In this document: piece after piece, positions 45,324 to 54,281 of the stretch
Position numbering within the stretch: the first letter of the stretch is position 1
Layout: each line of letters opens with the position of its first letter
Source of the DNA: Streptomyces sp. MBT53
GTDB taxonomy: Bacteria; Actinomycetota; Actinomycetes; Streptomycetales; Streptomycetaceae
Direction: 5' to 3'
Assembly: GCF_016654115.1 (NCBI RefSeq)
Contig: NZ_JAEQAZ010000008.1
Coordinates: 1-64,000 of the forward strand
DNA length: 64,000 bases
Notes under the pieces: model-generated
The model's input: the letters and a program-made list of their open reading frames with translations, nothing else
Told to the model about the DNA's origin: nothing
The model's database searches: none
Program-made: the position numbers and the translations under genes

Positions 45324-46172
45324 TCAGCTCTTGATGTCGCCGATCTTCGGCGCGGCCTCGTTCTTGTAGCCCGCCGGGCCGAAGTTCTTGTCGACGGCCT
45401 TCTGCCAGGAACCGTCGGACACCATCGACTCCAGGGCCGTGTTGATCTTGGCCTTGAGGGCGCTGCCCTTCTTGACGCCGATGCCGTAGTTCTCGTTGGT
45501 CATCTTGAAGCCGCCGAGCTTGAACTTGCCCTTGAACTGGGTCTGCGAGGCGTAACCGGCCAGGATGGAGTCGTCCGTGGTCAGCGCGTCGATGGCGCCG
45601 TTCTGCAGACCGGTGAGGCACGCCGAGTACGTCGGGTACACCTGCAGGTTGGCCTTGGGGGCCAGCTTGTCCTTGACGTTCTGCGCCGACGTCGAGCCGG
45701 TCACCGAACACAGCTTCTTGCTGTTGAGGTCCGACGGCGACTTGATCGAGTTGTCGTCGGCGCGGACCAGGACGTCCTGGTGGGCCAGCAGGTACGGGCC
45801 GGCGAAGTCGACCGACTTCTGGCGCTCAGGGGTGATCGAGTACGAAGCGGCGATGAACTCGACGTCCCCGCGCTGCAGCATGGTCTCGCGGTCGGCGCTC
45901 TTCGACTCCTTCCACTCGATCTGGTTCGCGCTGTAGCCGAGCTTCTTGGCGATGTACGTCGCGACGTCGACGTCGAAACCGGCGTAACCCTGCGGCGTCT
46001 TCTGGCCGATGCCCGGCTGATCGAACTTGATGCCGACGGTGATCTTCTTGCTGCCGCCCGAGGAACTGCCGCCGCTGTCCTTGTCGTTGTCGTTGCTGGA
46101 GCCGCAAGCCGTGGCGGCGAGCGCGAGGGCGAGTACGGCGGCCGAGGCGGCGGTGACCTTGCGGAGCTTCAT
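45324..46172 (-). CDS. gluB: Glutamate-binding lipoprotein GluB
   Basis: Predicted 282 aa. Lipobox LAATAC near residue 24, a Ser/Gly/Asp-rich linker, then an SBP_bac_3 domain (TPQGYAGFDVDVATYIAKKLG, VEFIAASYSITPERQKSVDFAGPY in parts; GFKMTNENYGIGVKKGSAL). Captures extracellular glutamate. ATG 46172 is chosen over 46181 because AAAGGA then has normal spacing. Confidence 0.93.
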   Translation of the reverse strand: MKLRKVTAASAAVLALALAATACGSSNDNDKDSGGSSSGGSKKITVGIKFDQPGIGQKTPQGYAGFDVDVATYIAKKLGYSANQIEWKESKSADRETMLQRGDVEFIAASYSITPERQKSVDFAGPYLLAHQDVLVRADDNSIKSPSDLNSKKLCSVTGSTSAQNVKDKLAPKANLQVYPTYSACLTGLQNGAIDALTTDDSILAGYASQTQFKGKFKLGGFKMTNENYGIGVKKGSALKAKINTALESMVSDGSWQKAVDKNFGPAGYKNEAAPKIGDIKS

Positions 46173-46246
46173 GGGGAACATCCTTTGAGTGGTGAAGAGA
46201 TGCAGGTCTTCAGTGATGAACGTCGGTGACGAAGAAGTTCAGGACG

Positions 46247-47023
46247 TCAGTGGTGGAGGATCTTCGACAGGAAGTCCTTGGCCCGGTCGCTGCGCGGGTT
46301 GCTGAAGAACTGGTCCGGCACGGCCTCTTCGACGATGCGGCCGTCGGCCATGAACACCACGCGGTTGGCCGCCGAACGCGCGAAGCCCATCTCGTGGGTG
46401 ACGACGATCATCGTCATCCCGTCCCGGGCCAGCTGCTGCATGACCTCAAGGACCTCGTTGATCATCTCCGGGTCGAGCGCCGACGTCGGTTCGTCGAAGA
46501 GCATGACCTTGGGGTCCATGGCCAGCGCCCGCGCGATGGCGACACGCTGCTGCTGGCCGCCGGAGAGCTGGGCGGGGTACTTGTCCGCCTGGGTGGTCAC
46601 GCCGACCCGGTCGAGCAGCGCACGCGCCTTCTCCTCGGCCTGCGCCTTGTCGGCCTTGCGGACCTTGATCTGACCCAGCATCACGTTCTCGAGCACCGTC
46701 TTGTGCGCGAAGAGGTTGAAGGACTGGAAGACCATGCCCACGTCGGCCCGCAGCCGGGCGAGTGCCTTGCCCTCCGCGGGCAACGGCTTGCCGTCGATCG
46801 TGATGTCGCCCGAATCGATCGTCTCCAGGCGGTTGATGGTGCGACACAGAGTGGACTTCCCGGACCCGGAAGGTCCGATCACCACGACGACCTCGCCGCG
46901 GGCGATCGTCAGATCGATGTCCTGGAGTACGTGCAACGCGCCGAAGTGCTTGTTGACGCTCTTCAGGACGACGAGTTCGCCGGTCGCGGCCACATCTTCC
47001 TTGGCCACCGATACTTCGGTCAT
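46247..47023 (-). CDS. gluA: Glutamate ABC transporter ATPase GluA
   Basis: Predicted 258 aa. Walker [11 protein letters not shown] loop VFQSFNLF, signature LSGGQQQR, Walker [15 protein letters not shown] and the switch His in VVTHEM. First gene of gluABCD. It is divergent from gluR; the 288-nt gap holds the direct repeats at 47091-47109. Confidence 0.95.
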   Translation of the reverse strand: MTEVSVAKEDVAATGELVVLKSVNKHFGALHVLQDIDLTIARGEVVVVIGPSGSGKSTLCRTINRLETIDSGDITIDGKPLPAEGKALARLRADVGMVFQSFNLFAHKTVLENVMLGQIKVRKADKAQAEEKARALLDRVGVTTQADKYPAQLSGGQQQRVAIARALAMDPKVMLFDEPTSALDPEMINEVLEVMQQLARDGMTMIVVTHEMGFARSAANRVVFMADGRIVEEAVPDQFFSNPRSDRAKDFLSKILHH

Positions 47024-47090
47024 CGCTTGCTGGCTCCGTCCTCGTCGGTTGCGGAGGACAGTAGTGAGGCCTTGCGACCAGCGTCATCAC

Positions 47091-47109
47091 ATCTGAGCGA
47101 GATCTGAGC
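47091..47109. promoter_or_regulatory. 11-bp-spaced direct repeats between gluA and gluR
   Basis: ATCTGAGC occurs at 47091-47098 and again at 47102-47109, one helical turn apart. This spacing is typical of binding sites for OmpR-type response regulators, such as the adjacent GluR. The site lies about 70 nt upstream of the gluA start. The remaining gap (to 47311) shows no other clear signal except GGAGGGGG before gluR. Confidence 0.5.
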
Positions 47110-47311
47110 ATCACGATCGGATAGCAAACGGACACGTGTTGTAGCACTTGTCGTAAGGACGCGTACCGGCTGCGTAACGGAAACCGCCCGCAACCGGAAC
47201 CCCCTTGACGGCGTCTTCGTCCATCAGCGTGACTGCCTGGGTGCACGCGCGCGTGAGACGTGCTTTCGTACAGGCCGAGACCATACGAACGATGAACCGG
47301 AGGGGGCCGGG

Positions 47312-47998
47312 ATGAGACTGCTCCTCGTCGAGGACGACAACCATGTCGCCGCCGCTCTGTCCGCGGTCCTGGCGCGGCACGGCTTCGACGTCACCCATGC
47401 CCGCAGCGGCGAGGAGGCCCTCCAGGCACTCGTCCCCGAGGGCGACGTCTTCGGAGTCGTCCTCCTCGACCTCGGCCTGCCCGACCAGGACGGCTACGAG
47501 GTCTGCGGCAAGATCCGCAAGCGCACCAGCACCCCGGTGATCATGGTGACCGCGCGGTCCGACGTACGCTCCCGCATCCACGGCCTCAACCTCGGAGCCG
47601 ACGACTACGTGGTGAAGCCGTACGACACCGGGGAGCTGCTGGCCCGTATCCACGCCGTCAGCCGGCGCAGCGTCCACGAGGACGCGGCCGGGGGCGGCGA
47701 CACCGCGCTGCGGCTCGGTCCGGTGCGCATCGAACTGCCCACCCGCCAGGTCAGCGTGGACGGTTCGGTCGTCCAGCTGACCCGCAAGGAGTTCGACCTG
47801 CTGGCCCTGCTGGCACAGCGCCCCGGGGTGGTGTTCCGGCGGGAGCAGATCATCAGCGAGGTGTGGCGCACCAGTTGGGAGGGCACGGGACGCACCCTGG
47901 AGGTGCACGTCGCGTCCCTGCGCGCCAAACTGCGGATGCCCGCGCTGATCGAGACCGTACGAGGCGTCGGCTACCGGCTCGTCGCCCCGGCCACGTAG
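47312..47998 (+). CDS. gluR: OmpR-family response regulator GluR
   Basis: Predicted 228 aa. Receiver domain with acidic pair VEDDN, phospho-acceptor in LLDLGLPDQDGYEV and Lys in VVKPYDTGELL; C-terminal winged helix (about 130-225; LTRKEFDLLALLAQRPGVV, TLEVHVASLRAKL). In S. coelicolor the GluR-GluK pair next to gluABCD senses glutamate and controls its uptake. ATG 47312 has GGAGGGGG just upstream. Confidence 0.92.
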   Translation: MRLLLVEDDNHVAAALSAVLARHGFDVTHARSGEEALQALVPEGDVFGVVLLDLGLPDQDGYEVCGKIRKRTSTPVIMVTARSDVRSRIHGLNLGADDYVVKPYDTGELLARIHAVSRRSVHEDAAGGGDTALRLGPVRIELPTRQVSVDGSVVQLTRKEFDLLALLAQRPGVVFRREQIISEVWRTSWEGTGRTLEVHVASLRAKLRMPALIETVRGVGYRLVAPAT

Positions 47999-48007
47999 CG
48001 GGCCCGG

Positions 48008-49420
48008 GTGCGCACACGTCTCCTCCCGCTGCTCATCGTCCTGATGGCGGCCGTTCTGCTCGCCCTGGGCGTCCCGCTCGCCATCAGCGTCGCCGCGGCC
48101 CAGCAGCAGAAGGTGATCGTCGACCGTATCGACGACACCGCGCGGTTCGCGGCGCTCGCCCAGTTCGTCACCGACGCGCCCACGGGCAGCCGCCCCGCCG
48201 ACATGGTCCCGGACGAACGCCAGCAGACCCTGGAACGCGAACTCGCCAGCTACTACGAGGTCTACGGCATCCGCGCGGGCGTCTTCTACCGCACCGACAC
48301 CTCCATGGCGAACGCGCCGGACGACTTCCTGCTCCCCAAGGCCGGCGAGGTGCGCGAGGCCTTCGACGAGGCCCTGCTCAGCCGCCGCAGCCACGACCCG
48401 GAACAGGTCTGGCCCTGGCAGCGGCACCGCCTGGTCGTCGCCTCGCCGGTCATCCGGGACGGCGACGTCATCGCGGTCGTGGTCACCGACTCGCCCACCG
48501 GGCCGATGCGTTCACGGACCCTGCGCGGCTGGCTGACGATCGGCGCGGGCGAGATCGGCGCCATGCTGCTGGCCGTCGGCGCCGCCCTACGGCTGACCGG
48601 CTGGGTACTGCGGCCCGTACGCGTGCTCGACGCCACCACCCACGACATCGCCACCGGGCGCCTGAAGTCCCGGGTCGCCGCGGCCGGCGGGCCGCCGGAA
48701 CTCCAGCGCCTGGCCCGTTCGTTCAACGAGATGGCGGACAACGTCGAGGACGTGCTGGAGCAGCAGCGCGCCTTCGTCGCCGACGCCTCGCACCAGTTGC
48801 GCAACCCGCTCTCGGCGCTGCTGCTGCGCATCGAACTGCTCGCGCTCGAACTGCCGGAGGACAACGACGAGATCGCCTCGGTCCGCACCGAGGGCAAACG
48901 CCTGACCCAGGTTCTGGACGACCTGCTCGACCTGGCGCTGGCCGAGCACGCAGATGCGGACCTCAGGGTCACCGACATCGGCGCGCTGACCGCCGAGCGC
49001 GTCGCGGCCTGGGCACCGACCGCCGAGGCCAAGGGCGTGCGCCTGGTGGGCAGTTGCCCGCCCACCACGGCGTGGGCCGACCCGATCACGCTGTCCAGCG
49101 CCCTGGACGCGGTGATCGACAACGCCGTGAAGTTCACGCCCGAGGACGAGTGCGTCGAGGTGACGGTCGCGTCGAACGGCGAGACCTCCACGGTCGTCGT
49201 CACGGACCGCGGCCCGGGCCTCACCGAGGAGGAACTCGCCCGCGTCGGCGACCGCTTCTGGCGCAGCGGCAGGCACCAGAACATCAAGGGCTCCGGCCTC
49301 GGCCTGTCCATCTCCCAGGTTCTGCTGGCCGCGGGCGGCGGCTCCCTGACCTACGGCCACCACGAGCCGCACGGGCTCAAGGTGACCGTGTCGGTCCCCA
49401 GGAGCGGGCCTACGGCCTGA
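48008..49420 (+). CDS. gluK: Sensor histidine kinase GluK
   Basis: Predicted 470 aa. Membrane helix about 8-30, an extracytoplasmic sensor of about 135 residues, second helix about 178-200, HAMP, HisKA with phospho-acceptor His in ASHQLRNPLSALL (about residue 261) and HATPase (DNAVKFTPE, DRGPGL, GSGLGLSI). GTG 48008 lies 9 nt after the gluR stop. Proposed glutamate sensor and GluR kinase. Confidence 0.9.
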   Translation: MRTRLLPLLIVLMAAVLLALGVPLAISVAAAQQQKVIVDRIDDTARFAALAQFVTDAPTGSRPADMVPDERQQTLERELASYYEVYGIRAGVFYRTDTSMANAPDDFLLPKAGEVREAFDEALLSRRSHDPEQVWPWQRHRLVVASPVIRDGDVIAVVVTDSPTGPMRSRTLRGWLTIGAGEIGAMLLAVGAALRLTGWVLRPVRVLDATTHDIATGRLKSRVAAAGGPPELQRLARSFNEMADNVEDVLEQQRAFVADASHQLRNPLSALLLRIELLALELPEDNDEIASVRTEGKRLTQVLDDLLDLALAEHADADLRVTDIGALTAERVAAWAPTAEAKGVRLVGSCPPTTAWADPITLSSALDAVIDNAVKFTPEDECVEVTVASNGETSTVVVTDRGPGLTEEELARVGDRFWRSGRHQNIKGSGLGLSISQVLLAAGGGSLTYGHHEPHGLKVTVSVPRSGPTA

Positions 49421-49484
49421 ACGGGCGCCGACGGGCCGTCCGGTGCGCATACGGCCTGAGAGGGCGTCAACGGCCCCTGTACGC

Positions 49485-50483
49485 CTACGGCTTGACGGAG
49501 CGGTAGTAGCGCCGGGCGCCCTCGTGCAGGACCAGGGGGTCGGTGTAGATCGCCGTACGCAGGTCCACGAGCTGCGCGGAGTGCACATGCGCGCCGATGC
49601 CGTCCCGGCTCTTGATCACGGTCCTGGTGATCCACTCGGTGAGCCGGGGGTTCAGGTCCTTGCGGGTCATCAGCACGTTGGAGACGGCGATGGTGGGCAC
49701 CGTGGACCCCCGCTGGATGTCCGGGTAGGCCGACTCCGGCATGTTGGTCGCGCGGTAGTAGCGGGTGGCGTCGCCCTGCTCGTGCATCTTCGCCACGAGG
49801 CCGGCCTCTATCGGTACGAACCGGAACGCGTAGTGGGCGGCCAGATCCTTCAGGCCGTCCGTCGGCAGCCCGCCGGACCAGAAGAAGGCGTCGAGCTTGC
49901 CCTTCTTGAGCAGGGCGGGTCCGGTGTCGATGCCGGCCGCCACCGGCTTGACGCCCTTCTTCGGGTCGATGCCGGCCGCCGTGAGCACCCGGTTCGCGAT
50001 CAGTCGCACACCCGAGCGGTCCGGCCCTATGGCCACCCGCTTGTTCCGCAGATCGGCCACCGAGTTGATGTCCGAGTCGCGCGGGACGATGAGCTGGACG
50101 TAGTCGTCGTACAGCCGCGCGATCCCGCGCAGCCCGGCGGCACCGGGCTTGCCGTCCGCCTCGTACGTCTCCACCGCGTCGGCCGCGGCGATGGTGAAGT
50201 CGGCGTGGCCGGTCGCCACGCGCGCGACGTTCTCCTGCGACCCGGCGCTGTTCACCAGCTTCACCTTGAGGCCCGGCATGTCCTTGTCGAGCTCGGCCTG
50301 CAGCAGCTTGCCGTACTCCTGGTAGACCCCGAGCGGCGTCCCGGTGCTGAAGGTGATCGTCCCGGTCGGCGGCTCGTCGCCCAGGGGCAGCAGCCACCAC
50401 AGCAGCAGCCCGAACACGACGAAGCCGGCCACCGCGCCCGTCAGGGCCCGGCGCCTGCTGATGCGGGAGAACACCTTGAGCAT
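49485..50483 (-). CDS. TAXI-family solute receptor without TRAP permease
   Basis: Predicted 332 aa. One N-terminal hydrophobic helix (about 16-34), an uncleaved anchor or signal peptide with no lipobox, then a TAXI (TRAP-associated extracytoplasmic immunogenic) domain: ITFSTGTPLGVYQEYGKLLQ, GSQENVARVATGHADFTIAAADAV in parts, KRVAIGPDRSGVRLIANRVL. No DctM/DctQ-type membrane genes are adjacent. Its position beside gluK suggests it could present glutamate or a related acid to the kinase, which is only inference. CAGGAT lies 7 nt before the ATG. Confidence 0.88.
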   Translation of the reverse strand: MLKVFSRISRRRALTGAVAGFVVFGLLLWWLLPLGDEPPTGTITFSTGTPLGVYQEYGKLLQAELDKDMPGLKVKLVNSAGSQENVARVATGHADFTIAAADAVETYEADGKPGAAGLRGIARLYDDYVQLIVPRDSDINSVADLRNKRVAIGPDRSGVRLIANRVLTAAGIDPKKGVKPVAAGIDTGPALLKKGKLDAFFWSGGLPTDGLKDLAAHYAFRFVPIEAGLVAKMHEQGDATRYYRATNMPESAYPDIQRGSTVPTIAVSNVLMTRKDLNPRLTEWITRTVIKSRDGIGAHVHSAQLVDLRTAIYTDPLVLHEGARRYYRSVKP

Positions 50484-50571
50484 GCGCGCGATCCTGCCAG
50501 CCCTGGCGCGGTACTGACCAGGGCCTGGCTCGCGGGCCGGAGCTGTCAGTGGCGGCCGCTAGGGTCGTGGC

Positions 50572-50997
50572 ATGAGTTCTTCGCCCGCCGACCTGGTCCG
50601 CGAATTCCACCTGGCCTTCGGGCTCGACGCCCGCAGCACACCCACCGAGGTGGCCCCAGACCTCGCCGCCCACCGCGGCGAACTGCTCGCCGAGGAGGCC
50701 GCGGAGGTCGCCGAGGTCTCGGTGAGCGGCCCCCTCGACCGACTCGCGCACGAACTGGCCGACGTCGTCTACGTGGCCTACGGCACGGCCCTCGTCCACG
50801 GCATGGACCTTGACGCGGTGATCGCCGAGGTCCACCGCTCCAACATGACCAAGATCGGCCCGGACGGCGAGATCGCCCGCAGGGCCGACGGCAAGGTCCT
50901 CAAGGGCGAGCACTACGAGGTGCCGGATGTGCACGGGGTGCTGCGCAAGCAGGGGTGGGACGGCGGAACTCCGGATTCCGGCCGTGGCTCCGAGTGA
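50572..50997 (+). CDS. MazG-like nucleotide pyrophosphohydrolase family protein
   Basis: Predicted 141 aa, all-alpha NTP pyrophosphatase fold with the metal-binding pairs in LLAEEAAEVAE and HELADVVYVAYG. Similar to the phosphoribosyl-ATP pyrophosphohydrolase-like group. It may clean up abnormal nucleotides. ATG 50572 is preceded at 6 nt by TAGGGT and has no ribosome binding site: a clear leaderless-type start. It precedes miaB by 63 nt. Confidence 0.82.
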   Translation: MSSSPADLVREFHLAFGLDARSTPTEVAPDLAAHRGELLAEEAAEVAEVSVSGPLDRLAHELADVVYVAYGTALVHGMDLDAVIAEVHRSNMTKIGPDGEIARRADGKVLKGEHYEVPDVHGVLRKQGWDGGTPDSGRGSE

Positions 50998-51060
50998 TGT
51001 GAGCCACGGCGGTTCTCAGCCGCAGAAGGAGTCACTCCCGGCACCGCCTACCCTTGTCGC

Positions 51061-52578
51061 ATGAGCAGCGGTGACCGGAGCGAGGCAGTGGACGTCAAAA
51101 CGTACGAAGTGCGCACCTACGGGTGCCAGATGAACGTCCACGATTCCGAACGGCTCTCCGGTCTCCTGGAGGGTGCCGGTTACGTGCGCGCCCCCGAGGG
51201 CTCGGACGGCGACGCCGACGTCGTCGTCTTCAACACCTGCGCCGTGCGCGAGAACGCCGACAACCGGCTCTACGGCAACCTCGGCCGCCTCGCCCCCATG
51301 AAGACCAAGCGCCCCGGGATGCAGATCGCGGTCGGCGGCTGCCTCGCGCAGAAGGACCGCGACACCATCGTGAAGAAGGCGCCCTGGGTGGACGTCGTCT
51401 TCGGCACGCACAACATCGGCAAACTGCCCGTCCTGCTGGAACGGGCGCGCGTCCAGGAAGAGGCGCAGGTCGAGATCGCGGAGTCCCTGGAGGCCTTCCC
51501 CTCGACGCTGCCGACCCGCCGCGAGAGCGCCTACGCGGCCTGGGTGTCGATCTCCGTGGGCTGCAACAACACGTGCACCTTCTGCATCGTCCCGGCGCTG
51601 CGCGGCAAGGAGAAGGACCGCCGCACCGGCGACATCCTCGCCGAGATCGAGGCCCTGGTCGGCGAGGGCGTCTCCGAGATCACCCTGCTCGGCCAGAACG
51701 TCAACGCGTACGGCTCCGACATCGGCGACCGCGAGGCCTTCAGCAAGCTGCTGCGGGCCTGCGGGACCATCGACGGCCTGGAGCGCGTCCGCTTCACGTC
51801 TCCGCACCCGCGTGACTTCACCGACGACGTCATCGCCGCGATGGCCGAGACGCCGAACGTGATGCCGCAGCTGCACATGCCCATGCAGTCCGGCTCCGAC
51901 CCGATCCTGAAGGCCATGCGCCGGTCCTACCGCCAGGAGCGGTACCTGGGGATCATCGAGAAGGTCCGCGCGGCCATCCCGCACGCCGCCATCACCACCG
52001 ACATCATCGTGGGCTTCCCCGGGGAGACCGAGGAGGACTTCGAGCAGACGATGCACGCGGTCCGCGAGGCCCGCTTCGCGCAAGCGTTTACGTTCCAGTA
52101 CTCCAAGCGGCCCGGCACCCCGGCCGCGACCATGGAGAACCAGATCCCCAAGGAGGTCGTCCAGGAGCGCTACATGCGTCTGGTCGCCCTCCAGGAGGAG
52201 ATCTCCTGGGACGAGAACAAGAAGCAGGTCGGCCGCACCCTGGAGCTGATGGTCGCCGAGGGCGAGGGCCGCAAGGACGGCGCCACCCACCGCCTCTCAG
52301 GACGCGCCCCCGACAACCGCCTGGTCCACTTCACCAAGCCGGACCAGGAGGTCCGCCCCGGCGACGTGGTGACGGTCGAGATCACCTACGCCGCCCCGCA
52401 TCACCTCCTCGCCGAGGGCCCCACCCTGAACGTGCGTCCCACGCGCGCGGGCGACGCCTGGGAGAAGCGGAACGCGGCCGAGGCCGCCAAGCCGGCCGGC
52501 GTGATGCTGGGCCTGCCGAAGATCGGCGCCCCGGCGCCGCTGCCGGTCGCCACGGGGAGCGGTTGCGGCTGCGACTGA
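51061..52578 (+). CDS. miaB: tRNA-2-methylthio-N6-dimethylallyladenosine synthase MiaB
   Basis: Predicted 505 aa. UPF0004 domain ([36 protein letters not shown]), radical SAM core with [15 protein letters not shown], and a TRAM domain (about 385-455). It adds the methylthio group to i6A37 made by MiaA, encoded 1.7 kb downstream. ATG 51061 has TACCCT exactly 6 nt before it and no ribosome binding site. The C-terminus ends in GCGCD. Confidence 0.96.
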   Translation: MSSGDRSEAVDVKTYEVRTYGCQMNVHDSERLSGLLEGAGYVRAPEGSDGDADVVVFNTCAVRENADNRLYGNLGRLAPMKTKRPGMQIAVGGCLAQKDRDTIVKKAPWVDVVFGTHNIGKLPVLLERARVQEEAQVEIAESLEAFPSTLPTRRESAYAAWVSISVGCNNTCTFCIVPALRGKEKDRRTGDILAEIEALVGEGVSEITLLGQNVNAYGSDIGDREAFSKLLRACGTIDGLERVRFTSPHPRDFTDDVIAAMAETPNVMPQLHMPMQSGSDPILKAMRRSYRQERYLGIIEKVRAAIPHAAITTDIIVGFPGETEEDFEQTMHAVREARFAQAFTFQYSKRPGTPAATMENQIPKEVVQERYMRLVALQEEISWDENKKQVGRTLELMVAEGEGRKDGATHRLSGRAPDNRLVHFTKPDQEVRPGDVVTVEITYAAPHHLLAEGPTLNVRPTRAGDAWEKRNAAEAAKPAGVMLGLPKIGAPAPLPVATGSGCGCD

Positions 52579-52584
52579 GCCGAG

Positions 52585-52616
52585 CGTGCGGGGGCGGGGC
52601 TCCCCGCACCCGCACG
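52585..52616 (+). terminator. miaB terminator
   Basis: CGTGCGGG (52585-52592) pairs with CCCGCACG (52609-52616) and an inner CGGGG/CCCCG extends the stem after a small internal loop. It lies just after the miaB stop. Confidence 0.7.
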
Positions 52617-52716
52617 GTTCTCCTCACGCTTGACGTCTGTCCTCACTTCTGACGGGTGCACGCGCCCGACGGCGTGGCCAGGTGGACTGTCGGTGCTCCT
52701 TGTTAGGGTTCCGGCC

Positions 52717-53430
52717 ATGCTCGTAGCCGCCGCGGTCTGCCCCTGCCCCCCGATTCTCGTCCCCGACGTCGCCGCCGGAGCCGCGTCCGAGCTGGACGCC
52801 GCGCGTGCCGCGTGCACTGACGCGCTCGGGGTGCTCGCCGCCGCCCGGCCCGACCGTCTGGTGGTCGTCGGGCCCGCCGAGCAGAGCGGGCGCGGGCCGC
52901 ATCCCGAGGGCACCCGGGGTTCGTTCCGCGGCTTCGGAGTGGACCTCGACGTACGGCTCGGGAAGGACAGGGCCGCCGTCTCGGAGCGGGTCCTTCCCCC
53001 CTCGCTCGCAGTGGCCGCGTGGCTGCTGGAGCGGACCGGCTGGTCCGACGCCCCGATCGAGGGACTCGGTGTGGGGGAACCTCTCGCTGCCGAGCGGTGT
53101 ATCGAAGTCGGGAGGGACATCGTCGCGCAGGCCGAGCGGGTCGCGCTGCTGGTGATGGGCGACGCCAGCGCGTGCCGGACGCTGAAGGCGCCGGGCTATC
53201 TCGACGAGCGCGCGGCACCCTTCGACGCCGAGGTCGCGCGGGCGCTGGGAGCGGCGGACGTGCCGGCTCTCAAGGCGCTGGACGCCGAGCTGGCGTACGA
53301 GCTGAAGGCCTCCGGCCGCGCCCCCTGGCAGGTTCTCGCGGGCGCGGCCGAGGGCGCGGACCTCGGCGGCGCGCTGCTGTACGAGGACGCGCCGTACGGC
53401 GTCGGATACCTGGTCGCGACCTGGTCGTAG
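52717..53430 (+). CDS. Class III extradiol dioxygenase LigB-like protein
   Basis: Predicted 237 aa. It starts MLVAAAVCPCPPILVPDV and has the overall LigB/MEMO pattern (RLVVVGPAE, ALLVMGDASAC, VLAGAAEGADLGGALLYEDAPYGVGYLVATW in parts), but the usual iron-binding histidines of the family are not evident, so catalysis is doubtful. Conserved next to miaB/miaA in Streptomyces from memory. TAGGGT at 52704-52709, 7 nt before ATG 52717, suggests a leaderless mRNA. Confidence 0.75.
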   Translation: MLVAAAVCPCPPILVPDVAAGAASELDAARAACTDALGVLAAARPDRLVVVGPAEQSGRGPHPEGTRGSFRGFGVDLDVRLGKDRAAVSERVLPPSLAVAAWLLERTGWSDAPIEGLGVGEPLAAERCIEVGRDIVAQAERVALLVMGDASACRTLKAPGYLDERAAPFDAEVARALGAADVPALKALDAELAYELKASGRAPWQVLAGAAEGADLGGALLYEDAPYGVGYLVATWS

Positions 53431-53466
53431 ACGCGGTGCGGCTGTGAATGTGATGCGGTCGCGAAA

Positions 53467-53508
53467 CGGCGGACGGCCGGGAGCCAAGTGCTCCGCGGCC
53501 GTCCGCCG
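53467..53508. terminator. Long bidirectional hairpin terminator
   Basis: CGGCGGACGGCCG (53467-53479) pairs with 53496-53508 over 13 bp, and an inner GGAG/CTCC extends it. It lies between convergent stops at 53430 and 53528. Confidence 0.85.
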
Positions 53509-53527
53509 ATCGATGTGCGGGTGCTGT

Positions 53528-53818
53528 TCAGGTGGTCGGCGGGGGCGAGTCCGGCGGTGCGGTCGTGCCGCCGCGCTCCGTCCCCGTGCTTCCCGCGCTC
53601 CCCGCGTCGTCCTTGTGCGCGAGTCGGTCCATGGCGTCCTTGGCCTTGCCCGTGCCCGTCTGGATCTTGTCGCTGTACTTGCCCTTGGTCTTCTCGTCGA
53701 CCATCTTCGCGGCCTTGTCGAGGCCGTTCTCGATCTTGCCTCCGTGCTGCTGCGCGAGGCCCGAGACCTTGTCCTTCGCCGGGGCGAGTTTGGCCTTCAA
53801 ACTGTCCATCAGACCCAT
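53528..53818 (-). CDS. MT0933-like antitoxin family protein, no toxin partner
   Basis: Predicted 96 aa. It starts MGLMDSLKAKLAPAKDKVSGL and continues with the Lys/Gly-rich helical pattern of the Rv0909-like family (IENGLDKAAKMVDEKTKGKY, DKIQTGTGKAKDAMDRL), with a Thr/Pro-rich tail. The family is named after a mycobacterial antitoxin, but no toxin gene is adjacent, and in Streptomyces such proteins are usually solitary. The AAGGTGAACC before the ATG provides a ribosome binding site. Confidence 0.82.
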   Translation of the reverse strand: MGLMDSLKAKLAPAKDKVSGLAQQHGGKIENGLDKAAKMVDEKTKGKYSDKIQTGTGKAKDAMDRLAHKDDAGSAGSTGTERGGTTAPPDSPPPTT

Positions 53819-53841
53819 GGTTCACCTTCCACGCGGGGCGG

Positions 53842-54099
53842 TTATGTGCGGGCGCCTTCACCGGCCTCGTTGTCGGCGGCCTCTTCGGCGGACTGCTGCT
53901 TGGGGATCTCGACGCCGTCCGCGGCCCCGACGGCCTCCGTCGCCGTCGTCTCGGCCGCTTCCTGAACGCCTGCCCCCGCCTCGGTCTCCGACACCTCGTC
54001 CGCCGCTTCGGCCGTGCGGTCCTCGGCCGTCTCCGTGCCGGCGGTCGACGCCTCCTCCGTAGCCTTCGACTTCCGAAGAAGCCGGTCAAAAACGCCCAT
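53842..54099 (-). CDS. Small acidic protein, unknown function
   Basis: Predicted 85 aa. A short basic amphipathic start (MGVFDRLLRKSK) is followed by a strongly acidic, Ala/Glu/Thr-rich tail that is probably disordered. GGAG lies 7 nt before ATG 54099. It lies 23 nt upstream of the antitoxin-like gene on the same strand, so they are likely cotranscribed. No family recognised. Confidence 0.65.
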   Translation of the reverse strand: MGVFDRLLRKSKATEEASTAGTETAEDRTAEAADEVSETEAGAGVQEAAETTATEAVGAADGVEIPKQQSAEEAADNEAGEGART

Positions 54100-54281
54100 A
54101 TCCACTCCATACGTTACTCGTGCGGGCGAAATCCCGCGTCGCCCGGTGCGTCCGTCTGCGTCGCCCGGGGCGCCGCCTCCGGAAACCGGCGGCGGGACAT
54201 CTCGCAACGGGCAACGACCCCGCGCGGGTGCCGACACGTAACTCGTTCGAGGCGAGGTCCGACGTTTGCGAGACTGGGAAC

